A stretch of DNA of 64,000 bases from Avena insularis (Eukaryota; Streptophyta; Magnoliopsida; Poales; Poaceae): the NCBI GenBank assembly GCA_023614405.1, contig CM042693.1, positions 155,078,731 to 155,142,730 on the forward strand, read 5' to 3'. This document shows, piece after piece, positions 1-12,202 of the stretch (position 1 is its first letter; the number at the start of each line of letters is the position of its first letter). Under the pieces are notes generated by a model. The model did not search any database, had not been told where the DNA came from, and saw only the letters and a program-made list of their open reading frames with translations. A program made the translations under genes and the position numbers.

Positions 1-450
1 ACAAAGTAGGGAAAATCTTCTCTCCTTCTCTCTACTTAAGAAAAACTAGCTTTGAGCAAATGAACTCTACAGCCTAAACTAGACTTGCATGTAGAGATAG
101 TCTTTTCTTTCCTTGGTGTAATTTGCCAATACATTCAAAGTATTGACCCAACTTGTTGGCTGCACGTCTTATGTGCAGAATCCGAAGATTGAAAGGTGCG
201 TAGGGATCGCGATTCTACACTCGACAAGCCTGGGGCATTGTTGGACTCAAGCTTCTTTTATGTTTCCGCTATTATTTGAGATAGCCTTATGCTAAGCAAA
301 TTTGTAATAAATTCATATTCTGGATTATCCGTGTAATAAAGACTTTGCGTTTTACATGATATTCATCGACTGTGAGTGCTAGCTATTGATCCAGGGACTA
401 GCATGTAAATCATAGGGACTTAGGATTTTTACTGATCCAAGGTCACTACA
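1..450 (+). repeat. LTR-5 copy, 3' part only (runs off the window start)
   Basis: This is the 3' end of a long terminal repeat in plus orientation. It closely resembles 22983-23423 (end of the LTR-5 solo LTR) and the last 320 bases of both TRGAG-4 LTRs (to 15024 and 18007). All end in a block of the form gatccagggactagcat followed by GAGGTCGCTACA or a close variant; here the end is ggtcactaca at 450. No primer-binding site follows, so it is a solo LTR or the 3' LTR of an element lying to the left. The next five bases, aattt (451-455), should be its target-site duplication; the partner is outside the window. It sits inside a Gypsy-2 LTR. Confidence 0.85.
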
Positions 451-3400
451 AATTTTCGCACTTTTGAACAAAACTTGTCAAAATGATTGAAGCTTCTCTT
501 AAATTGATGGAATTGAAGAAGATCATCAAGTTGACTGTGATAAGTTTCAATATGACCTTTGCTAAAACCCTATTTTCGGGAAAGAGAGATTTGATCTAAG
601 GGTAGATCAAATGTAATAAAAGTTAAACCCTAATACATTATAATTTATATTTGATCCTTAGGTGATCATATCATAGTATTCATTATAATCACTCATGAGT
701 ATCAGGTTAAGGATATAACACAAATAATAAGAATGTAAGAACTATATCTTAATCTCATCTGCATATACCATGAGTATCATGGTAAAACCTAACCGTACTT
801 CTTAAGTAAGATTGAGTAGGAAAGAAACTAAGTTTAGATCATTCACCGTATATCTTTCTTTTCATATCAATCCTTATCATATCTATTGAGTTATATTCCT
901 TTATCTGTTGTTCATCAATGTTGAGAAATCAACTAATGATTCATCAGATCTCAGTCTATTAACTCTTAACCATAACATAGCTTACATTTATGTGTCTATA
1001 AAGAAACTACTAAGAAGAGATAAATAGTAATGCTAGTTTTAGATAACATCTATAGGATGGGAGTGAACGAAGAGAATCAAACCAATATAAAATGGATGGA
1101 GTTAAATCACTTCTAAATAAATAGAAGAGTTATTTAGATTATATATTTTATGACAGTAAAGAAGATTACAAGGGTGAATCATGAATATGTTACTAGTAGT
1201 AATTCTATTGGATCAAGTGGGCATAGTCAATGAATAACATTCCCTAAACCAATAGAGATACTAAGAAAATAATTTCAACACAACTGTAATGTTGTATTGC
1301 TGAGACTTTGATCAGCCAACTAGAAACCTAAGCCATAAATGATTAGAGGATTATAATGGTGATGCTTTAGCCACCAATATTGAATGCTTATATTTAGTAT
1401 AAGTGACATTGGTGGGTAGAACATGATTAAACCCTAGTATAAATATATTATCCTAATGTGAGGTTGGAGTATGAGTTATTAGAGTAAATGTAAGAAATCA
1501 TGATTCAATTAAAGCTAATGTAGCATAGAGTTATGGAAGTAGTGTTATTCATCTTAAAGGATAGTAAACTTTAGAGAAAGGTAGTTGGATGCATACAACT
1601 ATTAGAGATATATTAGTAATGAATGATTAAGGAAGATTATGAGTAGAGTTTGAAGGAACTACTTGTTGGATGGAAGGCTATCAATAGTAGAGTAGTGGAT
1701 ACAACCAAGCAAGGATATAAGGAAGTTATGAAATGCTTTAGCATCAAACTCATTGGATTCATCCATGAGTTTCGAAGGTTAATCAGTGAATAAGAATATT
1801 TTTATGAAGTAAAGCTCATCATGTTAATCATGATGATAGATAGGAAAAGGTAGTATATCTAGGAAAGGAATTCCTTAATAAGAAATCTAGAATTATGAAT
1901 TATGGAAGATATTAATTCTTAGTAAACAATCAACTTTAAATCTTAAAAACCAAGTATAATATCCATTTCATATTAAGAATTCCTCATATTATATCTATAT
2001 CACTTAACAGGAACATTTCCCTATAGCAAATTACATAAGCACTTCTAATTCAAACCCTAAACCTCTTTGTTCATCATAATAGAGTATATACCTTGCCATT
2101 TTCCAAGTTAATGGAAGTAGTAATAACCATATTAATTTCTTTTATATTTCATACATCAAATAATGATATACAATCATTATATACATAAAAATTTCTATTC
2201 AAACTATGAGTCAACTAGAGTTAAGTTTTATAAACAAATAAGAAATATTATATAATAAAGCCATGGTTTAATGTAGAAAGAAAAAATTTATAATAAGGGT
2301 TTCTACATAATATAAGAAGGGTTTTGATAGAAAACAAATAAAGAAATAATATCATTATATGGAAAACTCATAAAAGAACCTTAATATACTTTATTAATAC
2401 TGTAATCATTCAACAAATCAATTCTATGAGGAGAATTCAAATCAAATAAGGGAAATTCAAATCTGAAAGTAAAACAGAAAATAGTAAAAGGGAAAACAAA
2501 TAAAAAACAAATCCTGGCCGTGGCCCAACTCATATCTGCTTACCAGTCGCCCTGTGCAGCCCACAAAGGCCCAATAACCAGCCCACCCATTCTCATCACT
2601 GACTGAAAGGTGGGACCAAAGAGGGACTACGGGTTGAGGGGAAAGAAGTTCTAGGGGGTTTTCTGCAAAAACGACTTCGTCGTCTACCTCGCCTACTGGA
2701 AGCAGCTCGCTAGCTGGAGCTCCGCCGTCGATCAACCGCTGCGCTATGATACATGCCGCCGTCCCTGGGAGGAGTAGATAAGATCGCCGCGTCCTCCTCT
2801 ATCCTCTCATACCCATCTCATCCTCAATCTCGCTCTCCAGACCCACTTTCCTTCCTCACCCGAAACCCTAGTTCATCGGAGTTCGTCGTTCCGATCAACT
2901 CCGACCATCCCTCGCCGCGTGGTAGCCACCGTTTTAAGCGCCGTCGTGGACTGACTCATCTAGGACCAAGCACGGAAGCCCGCATGCCGGGAATCATGTG
3001 AAATCAAGCGTTCCTTTCATCGGCCGTCGTGGCCATTATCGTCGATTCGCTGTCATCACGCCTGCCCAAGTCTCCTCGACCACTCCATCGCAACCAGGGT
3101 AAGCTCCTCTATCTTCCAGGAGACTTCGTTGGTTCAATTACGTCCTGTATCGAGATCTCACCGTGCGCCGTCGTGCACCGCCGTCGGTCACCGTCGTGAA
3201 TCGTTCTCCGATGACCATTTAGGGGCGACGCGACCATAGATCAACTCGCCAGCGCATGCTCGTTCCAACGCACCTATCCACAGCCCCGCGCGAGCACTAG
3301 ATCAATCGATCGATCCTCAACCAGTGAGGATCAACTCAGGTGACGCCATGCCTATGTCAGGTTCGAACCACGTCAGCAAGTTTGACCAGTCTTTGTCTCG

Positions 3401-6400
3401 CGTGGTTGATGACATGACCTTGGGCCCATATGTCATTGTCTAGGGGTAGCAAACCAGTCGGTAATAAATACATTTTCTAACCTAAAGAGCTGAGGTGGAC
3501 ATAGGCCCACTGGTCAGTGACTTAGGCTAAGTGTGGGTACGGCGTAAAAAGTTAAAACCTGTTTAAGAAATAAATAAAATGTTATAAACTCAATTATTAA
3601 TATTCCAGAAATCAAATAAATGATTAAATCTTGTTTAATTAATAACATTTGATTTATAATTCAGAAAAATATGTATAATATATGAAAATTTTCAGAAAAA
3701 TAAAATCTATAACTTAAAACGATTATCAAATATTCTTATGATGATTATTTAAATAAATATTATTTAATAAAGGTTTATAAGTAATAAAACTTTGATAATT
3801 CATATTTTAATAATGGTAAATGTTACGAATATAAATAAATACCATAAATATTGGAAAAAAATACTTCAAAAACTATAATCATGTATTATTATTTCACTTA
3901 ATTAATATTTATTATTTATTAAGTAATTATAAAGTAATAAGAATTGTAAAAATCATATCTTATTATTTATAAATAACAAAAATAAATGTAATATACTAAA
4001 ATGATCACAAAAATAATATCTACATGTTAAAAAATTAACATTCCACTTCTGAGTTAAATAAAAAAATTCAAATACTTTGATAAATCAAATTTAAACTTAT
4101 TTATTTAATTGATAATTCATATAAAGGTAAATAAAAACTGCTTATATGTCTAAAAATTAACCAATGGAGTCTAATAAATAATATTAGTCTTCAACATTAA
4201 TAATATGTAGTCCAAATAGTTTAACACATTTTAATTACAATTTTATTGAATTCTTCTCAACCATAGGTGTGTAATATTTTCTAAAGAGAATCCTTATCAA
4301 ATCTAAAAATCATCAAGAATAATTGGAGTTAAATAAAAAACTTATTTCCTTTAGTTTAACCACAAGTTTATCAACATACGAAAACACTATAGTAAACTCA
4401 TAAGCAATTAAGTAACATTACTCCTGGATTTACAAACCATAACCACTCATCCATAAAAGGGGTAAGTGATACTAGTCCATTATAAAATCAAGAAAACCAC
4501 CACATCAAATAAAAATATAACCATCCTTAAGTAACCTTAAGACAACATTACCAATTACACAAAGTACAAATGTTATAAGCATTATACTTTCAAACTATCT
4601 ACGTTTTAAATTTAAATTTAGTTTACAAGACTCTAAATACAATACTATAAACATTGTTATATTTTTTATAGTTAACTTTGGTTTGATTTAGTTAAGTCAT
4701 AAAACATCTCAAGCCCAAACTATTCAAGCAAAAACAAATAACATCAACTAGACGCAACTAATCACAAAGGTTGTTTAGGCCTTAGAAAAGGAAATCTTTT
4801 CTTCAAATGTTATTCTTTTTGCCACTTCAAACAAGAAATCTTATATAAGCAATCTTGAGTAGCATCTCACATCTGTGTGTATCTTGTTGTTTTATGATAT
4901 TGCTATTATATGATTGTTTCACACATACTCACAAGCCTTAATAAGAAACACAAGTATGAAATTTATCTAAAGGGTACAACACATTTTAAAGTAACCATTT
5001 CCGGAATCCAAACCCTAGAACAACATTATCCCCGGGATTCGCGTTTATAAAGTGCATCACATTACTTATGGATAAGAGCATATTGCTTCTTTAAACATTA
5101 GTCCTTACAGGACCAATGATGATGATTTCAGATTTGGGATCTTATACTGACTCGAAGACCGTGAGTGCATAATCTTGCAATCACAAAAGGCAAGTTCACA
5201 CTTGCTCATGCCCTTTGGTTATTTTCTGTAAAGTATTTTACAAATCCAATGTGGACATCACCTGCATTTGAAAAAGGTCCGAAAATACTATTTTCATAAT
5301 AATGTTATTATAAGTTATTACCATGATGTAATAAATTACTATAAAAAGTTCTGGTGGTAAAGGAACATAATATCTAGGATTTAACAACCAATGTCACCAG
5401 TGATTCTTGCGCTGTATATTACGCGTTAACCATGAGATTTGGAATGGGACGGAGAAGTCAGCTGTATCCTTTTCCTCTTGTATGGAGGCAAGACGACCTT
5501 AACGTGACATTGTGATTCCTTGTGCGGATCCAACATATGGGTGGGCACCCTTACGCCCCACACTTTTGGTGTCTAGATTATCTATGGATGGTGTTTAGTG
5601 GATGGACCATTTACTATGGCACTTGCCAGGGAAACACCAGGTCATAGAGTCATCGGGAACTCATTAGGGTTTTAGCCTGCCCGCAAGGGGGCTTAACGAA
5701 GGTGAGACAGCCTGAATGATCGTGCAGACATATGAGGTCGCGGAGAGGGCATTGATTGGCTTGGACCAACTACTAGGCCCCACAACAAGGAATTGTGGAC
5801 GGGTAAGCTGCCCGGTTGTGCAACAAGGAGTTGATCTCTCATGGGAAAAGTAACACACCTCTGTAGAGTGTAAGAACTGTAACTTGTTACTCCCTATTTC
5901 GGGAAGGAGCTGCGAACGCGGCGAGAAAGGAACTCCATGAAAGTTCTGGTAAACCCGTGAAGGCTGACGGACATAGTTTTTTTCAGAATAAAAGCAACCT
6001 TTGAAGAAATGTTTATTAAAACTTGCATTGCCTACGACCTATGGTCTGTGGCTCTAGTTATAGTGCATCAAACACTCCTTTTCTAGTGAACTTGTTGAGT
6101 ATGCTCATACTCAAAGTATCTTCTTAACCCTTGCTAGATTCTGAAGCCGGGATAGACAACATCTACATCAAGTTATGTTCCAGGACTTGTCATTCAAAGC
6201 TAAGATTCAATAAAGTAAAGGAAGTTAACATTTACATCAACTCAAGTGAAGATGAAGTTACTGATTAGATAGGAATATAATCTCTAGCCAAAGAACCTAT
6301 TCTGTAGTGCGTTGCAATAGTAGCAATGCCAACCCTTTAGTTAAACTACTAGACTTAATATTATAATAGTCGGTGCATTATTTATCTTTGATTCTTCTTT

Positions 6401-6607
6401 ATATGAAGTTCTTTCTCTCTCTTTAACCTAGAGTGTTCTATGGATCTTTTGTAAAGAGTGAGTTGTAACCTTTAGCCATGTATTGGACCCGCTGCGTTTC
6501 TGTTGTTCCATTCTGAGGGATGTAATACTAGTGAACGGTGTTTCCATTGGTGTTATGTCAACGACTATAGTATACTACATCATGCAGTGGTATGCTGGGT
6601 CATCGCA
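451..6607 (+). mobile_element. Gypsy-2 family LTR (third copy, plus orientation), probably solo
   Basis: This LTR ends at 6607 in gctgggtcatcgca, the reverse complement of the outer end of the complete Gypsy-2 at 39599. Homology to the other Gypsy-2 LTRs is clear over 5360-6607. The middle (about 2500-3450) is a GC-rich island inside AT-rich flanks (3540-4700 is strongly AT-rich), as in the other copies. The 5' end, expected to read TGTAACATCCC, lies left of the window, and an LTR-5 copy interrupts it at 450. Immediately after 6607 the Gypsy-1 LTR resumes with gattg, the predicted right copy of the duplication. No primer-binding site or coding sequence follows, so this is a solo LTR or the 3' LTR end of a longer element. 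No host gene is seen in these 6.1 kb. Confidence 0.78.
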
Positions 6608-7352
6608 GATTGATTATCCACATACTGAGTATGGTGAATTCAGGATTTTTTCCTGACGGATGTATCGAATGTTGTGGTGAAAGTGTACAATCTCTGCAAA
6701 GTATCAAACTATTCGAATAGCCGCGTCCACGGTTATGGACAGTTGGAGTGGCCATACTATTCTATCGTCAGATGTTTTCAAAATGACTTATGAAATAATT
6801 TATGACTTTGACTTGACTACAAAAGAGTTGTGATATGAAACTCAAGTTCCCACTTAGGTGTTATAAAACTTTCAACTAAGTTATCTTTGCTTCTGAACTT
6901 AGTAGAGGTAAATCTGGCTTTTTGCAAACAACCCTAGAGCTTAGCATATCCTTTTCAAACCCACTTCACTTGTTAGTATTAGTTTGCGAGTACTTAAAGA
7001 GTACTCATGGCTTTGTCCCTGGCTATTCCCATGGCCAGACTATGAAGAGGACTATCAGGATGGCGGACTGCAGGAAGGTTATGACAACTAGGATCATCTC
7101 CCATCGTCAGCATTGCCTATGACCATGAATATGGAGCTTCCCCCATGCTATCGTTATCTTTACGTTATTCCCCTGCTTGAATTGTATTAAGAACTGGATC
7201 CTGAGATCCTTATTTGTGTAAGACCTTATGTATGTTTTGTAATGGATGATGTACTATGATATCCAATCTGTTATGTCTTGCAAAAATGGTAATCCTGGGA
7301 TTGCGATCTATGGCATAACAGGCATCTGTGATTAAAAATCCGGGTGTTGACA
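6608..7352 (+). repeat. Gypsy-1 copy 1, 5' LTR (3' remainder)
   Basis: Nearly collinear with the end of the 3' LTR (31084-31828) and, inverted, with copy 2 (35338-36080). It ends at 7352 in gggtgttgaca, directly before the primer-binding site. The rest of this LTR lies left of the inserted Gypsy-2 LTR and outside the window. A 60-80 codon open frame ending in HRQHCL recurs in all three LTR copies (6922-7122, 31362-31598, 35567-35800 minus); it is not assigned a function. Confidence 0.85.
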
Positions 7353-7355
7353 AGT

Positions 7356-7368
7356 TGGTATCAGAGCC
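7356..7368 (+). other. Primer-binding site of Gypsy-1 (initiator Met tRNA type)
   Basis: TGGTATCAGAGCC starts three bases after the LTR end at 7352. This is the usual complement of the 3' end of plant initiator methionine tRNA, used by many Gypsy and Copia elements to prime minus-strand synthesis. It fixes the orientation and the 5' LTR boundary. Confidence 0.93.
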
Positions 7369-7582
7369 ATCCTGACCATAGGAGACCCTAGTTAGAATGG
7401 ACATTTGAATCAAAAACTTAGTTTCAAAACCAAAGGAAGTGAGTATTTACAAAAACTTATTCTCATTCATACCACTTGGACTCTTTCATGAAAATTCATG
7501 TTCCTCAAAAATTCTTGCAAACTTACATAAAATTTGACACACTTGATCACTCTACTAACTTACTCATCCTATATTCTTATAG

Positions 7583-8383
7583 ATGTATGTGAAGTACAAC
7601 AAGTTTTATCAGTTGGGGAATGGAGGAGACGTCATCTTTGAGTGTGACTTGGACCAGCTGGCAGAAATGCTGGAGCATCCACACCCCGAGTTCTTCGGAG
7701 CTCAGCTCAATGATCAGGAAGGAGAGGATCTGCAGTGTCTAGTTGTTGCAAGTCTCTGAGGAAAGATTGAACCCCCCACTGCAGAGGGAATTCAGTTCAC
7801 CTTAAGAGAGAACAACTAGCTCGATGGACTTGCCAGGGCAATGCAGGAAGCTCTTGCCCGTCTGTGTGGGCAGAGTATCAATCAAATCAAGGGTACCCGC
7901 TTTGAGTTCTACCCAAGGCGTGATGCTATGGGACAGACACTAGAGGCCCCATATCACCATGAGCTGAACACTCAATTGGACCACCTCAGTTTCATGATGT
8001 ATGACCGTCAGAAGGAGTTGGACAATGCCCACTCCTATGCCAACCACAAGTACGCCATCGCTGCCAAGAAGGATCAGACCATCGCCATGCTAGTGAAGGA
8101 TCACAAGTCTCGTTGCTGTTAGCTCAACAAGAAGGAGCGCATCATTGTCCGTCTTCGCCACCGGATCACTGAGTTGGAGGAGACTGTCCACGAGAGAGAT
8201 ATGCAGTTGGAGGAGAGGGAGAATGCATGGGAAGACCTTCGTGGAGACCCCTACTCCTATCTCAGCGATGATGATGACTTTCTGGAGGATCAGGCTATGG
8301 ACTTCTTCACCGATGAGGATGACTTCGCCTTCATCGATGACGATGATGAGGATGATGAAGACACTGACTCCAAGGAGTATTAG
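7583..8383 (+). pseudogene. Extra ORF between primer site and gag in Gypsy-1; dsRBD-like N-terminus, coiled coil, acidic tail
   Basis: A 266-codon frame runs from ATG 7583 to TAG 8381-8383, broken by three in-frame stops (TGA 7757, TAG 7817, TAG 8120) but no frameshift. It is in sense with gag and sits where plant Gypsy elements usually have only leader. Visible parts: residues about 22-94 have an alpha-beta-beta-beta-alpha look (LDQLAEML at 23-30, PEFF with a following QCLVVASLRG strand, then ARAMQEALARL); GTRFEFYPRRD at 104-114; a charged heptad-like coiled coil about 125-215; and an Asp/Glu-rich tail from about residue 225. The spacing of landmarks matches the extra ORF of Gypsy-2 (49269-50515). 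The dsRNA-binding resemblance is inference; the TAG/TGA positions fit decay of CAG and CGA codons. I do not recognise a named family. Tat/Ogre elements are known to carry an unrelated-looking ORF in this position. Confidence 0.7.
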
Positions 8384-8597
8384 CACTTGAGCACTAGCGT
8401 TAGTGAGTTGTATTCGGTCCCACTGTATCGTAGTTTCCCAGAATGGTTCTAAAAACCATATGTTTTCCTTTGTTGTGGTGTGTGTTTGTATCGTGTGCTA
8501 TGGATGAATGAATGAAAAACAAGTTGCTAGAAAATCTGAGTCCAACTTTAAACACTTTCCAAAAACCCCTGAACTTTAGAAATTTCCCTCTTTTCTC

Positions 8598-10214
8598 ATG
8601 ATCTACCTCAATCTTCAGATGCCTCGCGGAGGAAGCAACTCAGCCCCGGACCCGATGTTGCAACTCTTGCAAATATTGGTTGCTGACTGCGAAGCCGAAA
8701 GAGTCGAACATCAAGCCAACTTAGCCACCCTTCAACAGATAGCTCAGATGACCAACAACAATCAAGGCCATGGAAATCAGGACAACCATGGATCTAAGCT
8801 CAAGAATTTCCAGAACACCAATCCACCCGTTTTCACAAAGTCAGAAGAGCCCCTAGACGCAGATGATTGGTTGCAAACCATGGAGAACAATCTGGAAGTT
8901 GCAGGAGTGGAAGCCAACGAGAAAGTTCTGTTTGCTACCCACTATCTGGCCGGAGATGCAAGAGCATGGTGGAACAACGTTCGTGCAATGACAGGAGGTC
9001 AGCTGATGACTTCGGAAGAGTTCAAAGTCAAGTTCAGCAGAACCCATGTGCCACCGGGTTTGATCAAGAGGATGAGAGATGAATTCAGGGAACTGAAGCA
9101 AGGGAGGATGATGGTAGTGGAATACCGTGACAAATTCTTGTCATTGGCTAGGTATGAACCGGATGAGATAGACACTAAAGCCAAGAATGAGAGATTCCTG
9201 AATGGTCTGCACGATGAGATGCAGACGGTGTTAGTTAATATCCCCTTTGCTGATATTGAAGCCTTAGTTGAATCTACCATTGAGATGGAAGGAAATATCA
9301 ACCAAGCTAATGAGAACCGCAAGCATCGCATGATGCATCAACCAGGAACCCATCATACACCAAAGTATCGTCCCAACCCATCTCCAGGGTTTGTCCCAAG
9401 AACCAACAGACCCCCGATGAACCGTCCAACCTATCCCAACCGCGGAAACCCAAGGCCCGGAGGAAACCACAACAACCCCAGAAATTCTAGCAATTTCAAC
9501 CGTGCACCACCCAAGTTCAACAACAACAACAACAATACCAACACCAACACTGCCCCAAGGACTGGAAGCAATGTTGTGCCTGTTGCAGCAAAGGACAAAT
9601 CTCAGGTGACTTGCTATGAGTGTGGAACCAAGGGTCACTATTCCAATGAGTGCCCCAAGAAGATTGCCACAGCCCCCAATGTAAATGCCCCAGCTCAGAA
9701 GCAGCGTCGTGTTCAGCCTGGAAGAAGGTTTGCCCCAGGGAATTCGCTCAACCGCAACGTCTATCTCTTTCTCATGCATGCTGAAGAAGCCCAAGAAGCG
9801 CCAAATGTTGTGCTGTGTATGTTTTCTGTTAACTTAGTACTTGCAAGAGTGTTGTTTGATTCCGGAGCGTCACACTCATTTGTTACAGAAGAATTTGCAT
9901 GCACTAGTAAGATTCAACCCACCAAATTGAAGCATGTTATGATTGTTCAAATACCTGGTTCAACCAGCAAAGCTAGGCAAATTTGCAAAGCCGTCCCTAT
10001 CCGAATCCATGGCATAGATTTTTATGCTAATCTAATAGTACTCGGAACTAAAGGTTCGGAAGTAGTACTAGGAATGGATTGGTTGTCCAAACATAAAGGA
10101 TTAATTGACTGTGCCAAGAAAGCCATAACCATGACCAGTACAGCCGGAATATCAGTCGAGCATGTATCTGAAACCTTGCCCCATCAATTCAAGTGCAACA
10201 AGAGTATAGCCTAG
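8598..10214 (+). CDS. gag: Gypsy-1 gag and aspartic protease (intact frame up to a premature TAG)
   Basis: The 538-codon frame encodes the retrotransposon capsid and nucleocapsid precursor followed by the protease. ATG 8598 is first, but ATG 8619 (MPRGGS) is an equally likely start. The gag core at about residues 85-230 has the family ADDWLQ and AWW signature. Then comes a Pro/Asn/Arg-rich linker, a CCHC zinc knuckle (CYECGTKGHYSNEC, 339-352) for RNA binding, and the retropepsin motif LFDSGASHSF with catalytic Asp 421. The frame continues into pol without a shift, so the TAG at 10212-10214 breaks one gag-pol polyprotein rather than ending gag naturally. The protein would act in cytoplasmic virus-like particles. 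This is the longest undamaged frame of the element, but pol is broken. Confidence 0.9.
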   Translation: MIYLNLQMPRGGSNSAPDPMLQLLQILVADCEAERVEHQANLATLQQIAQMTNNNQGHGNQDNHGSKLKNFQNTNPPVFTKSEEPLDADDWLQTMENNLEVAGVEANEKVLFATHYLAGDARAWWNNVRAMTGGQLMTSEEFKVKFSRTHVPPGLIKRMRDEFRELKQGRMMVVEYRDKFLSLARYEPDEIDTKAKNERFLNGLHDEMQTVLVNIPFADIEALVESTIEMEGNINQANENRKHRMMHQPGTHHTPKYRPNPSPGFVPRTNRPPMNRPTYPNRGNPRPGGNHNNPRNSSNFNRAPPKFNNNNNNTNTNTAPRTGSNVVPVAAKDKSQVTCYECGTKGHYSNECPKKIATAPNVNAPAQKQRRVQPGRRFAPGNSLNRNVYLFLMHAEEAQEAPNVVLCMFSVNLVLARVLFDSGASHSFVTEEFACTSKIQPTKLKHVMIVQIPGSTSKARQICKAVPIRIHGIDFYANLIVLGTKGSEVVLGMDWLSKHKGLIDCAKKAITMTSTAGISVEHVSETLPHQFKCNKSIA

Positions 10215-11045
10215 CCAACCATTGACCAAGTTCGGATAGTCTGTGAATACCCCGATGTATTTCCAGATGTTTTGCCCGGTATGCCCCTAGATCAGGATAT
10301 CGAGTTTATCATTGAACTAATACCTGGAACCGGACCCATAGCCCAGAGACCACATAGTATGAACCAGTCCGAACTAGTGGAACTGAAGAAGCAACTGGAT
10401 GCTATGCTGGAAATTGGATTGATTCAACCAAGTGCGTCACCATGGAGATCACCTGTTTTGTTTGTGGACAAGAAAGATGGAGGTAACCGTTTGTGTACAG
10501 ATTATCGGAAGTTGAATGATGTCACTATCAAGAACAAGTACCCTTTGCCAAAGATAGAAGACCTGTTTGACTAGTTGACTGGTGCCAAAGTGTTTTATAA
10601 GATTGATCTTAGAACTGGCTATCATCAACTCAAGATTCGCGCAGAGGATATTCCAAAGACCGCCTTTACCACCCGATATGGATTATACGAGTATACTGTC
10701 ATGTCTTTTGGATTAACCAATGCCCCCGCTTATTACATGAACCTCATGAATAAGATTTTTATGGACTTCATGGATAAGTTTGTCGTTGTTTTCATCGATG
10801 ACATTCTGATTTATTCTAAATCAGAAGAAGAACATGAGCTACACCTAAGGACCATTCTTGGAACCCTTAGGGAGCATCAGCTATATGCCAAGTTTAGCAA
10901 ATGTGAATTCTGGTTACATAAGGTAGGATTCCTCGGACACATTGTATCAGCCGGAGGAATTGCCATTGACCCTGCGAAGGTGAAGGATGTTGAAGATTGG
11001 CAAGCCCGACCACCCAAACCCAAGTTCGTGCATTTCTCGGATTAG
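10215..11045 (+). pseudogene. pol: Gypsy-1 pol: reverse transcriptase domain
   Basis: This continues the gag-protease frame. The RT fingers and palm are clear: [55 protein letters not shown], and the catalytic FIDD at 10791-10802. An in-frame TAG at 10572-10574 interrupts it after EDLFD, and a frameshift at about 11000 moves the frame just before the [11 protein letters not shown] connection region. The enzyme copied element RNA into DNA inside particles. Sequence order and the chromovirus-like RT place it in Ty3/Gypsy. Confidence 0.92.
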
Positions 11046-12202
11046 TGGGATACTACCGCAAGTTTGTAGAAGGATTCTCGAGTATTGCAAGACCCATCAC
11101 CCAATTGCTGAAGAAGGACAAGAAGTTTGAATGGACAGACAAATGCGAAGCGAGTTTTCAGGAACTCAAGAGGAGATTGATTTCAGCCCCAATCTTGATC
11201 ATGCCGGATATCACAAAGCCCTTTGATGTGTATTGTGACGCATCCAAGATCGGTCTCAGATGTGTGCTAATGCAAGAAGAAAAAGTTATATCTTATCTAT
11301 CTCAACAACTGAAGCAGCATGAACAGAATTATCCAACCCATGATCTTGAACTCGCAGCCATAGTTCTATCCCTGAAGACATGGAGGCATTACCTCATGGG
11401 AAATCGTTGTGAGATTTATTCAGATCATAAGATCCTGAAGTATATATTCACTCAGAACAAGCTGAATATGAGGTAGAGAAGATGGATTGAACTAATCAAG
11501 GACTATGATCTGGACATTCACTATCACCCTGGTAAAGCCAATGTGGTAGCGGATGCCCTTAGCAGATTGTCGTGCCGCTTGAACTCCATGATTTTGATGG
11601 AGCAACCAAGTTTGCACAAACAGATGGAAGATTTCCGAATGGAATTAGTGAGTGAAGGATATTTGGCTAGCATAGAACTTCAACCCACCTTGATCAGTCA
11701 GATCAAGGAGGCTCAGAAAGGAAATGCTAGTATCGACGGAATCAAAAGTCGTATCTGTACAGGCAAAGTCCCTGGATTCACCAAAGACGCAAAAGGAGTT
11801 CTATGGTACAAAGGACGCCTTTGTGTACCAGCATATTCGGAGTTGAAAGAGGTTATTCTGAAAGAGGCCCATGATACTCTTTATTATATCCACCCCGGAG
11901 GAACGAAGATGTATCAGGATTTGAAGGAGCAATTTTGGTGGCATAAGATGAAGAGAGAAATCAGAAGCTATATCGACAAGTGTGATATTTGCCAGAGATT
12001 CAAGGCAGGACATCAAAGACCCGCAGGACTGTTGCAACCATTACAGATTCCGGAATGGAAATGGGATTCCGTTGGATTGGACTTTATCACCAGATTGCCT
12101 ACTTCGAGTAGGGCAAATGACTCTATCTGGGTCATAGTTGACAGATTTCCAAAGTCGCCCATTTCTTACCAGTCAAGACCACATACCAGAGTTCGAAGCT
12201 AG
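10997..12202 (+). pseudogene. pol: Gypsy-1 pol: RNase H and integrase N-terminal domain
   Basis: The shifted frame carries the RT connection ([19 protein letters not shown]), RNase H (VYCDASKIG at about 11226; [21 protein letters not shown]) and the integrase zinc-binding region (EAHDTLYYIHPGGTKMY followed by CDICQRF, an HHCC arrangement). The first catalytic Asp of integrase is in DSVGLDFITRLP. A TAG at 11474-11476 interrupts RNase H. A second frameshift near 12155 follows the VIVDRF strand. RNase H degrades the RNA strand of hybrids; integrase inserts the cDNA in the nucleus. Confidence 0.9.

Noticed and set aside
2457..3001. Possible host gene exons in the GC-rich block
   Set aside because: The block lies in a Gypsy-2 LTR at the position of the island in the other copies; frames are short and on both strands.
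9264..9794. 176-codon minus-strand open frame opposite Gypsy-1 gag
   Set aside because: It is antisense to a well-supported gag-protease frame, is Val/Gly/Trp-rich as expected from the complement of Pro/Asn/His codons, and has no domain.
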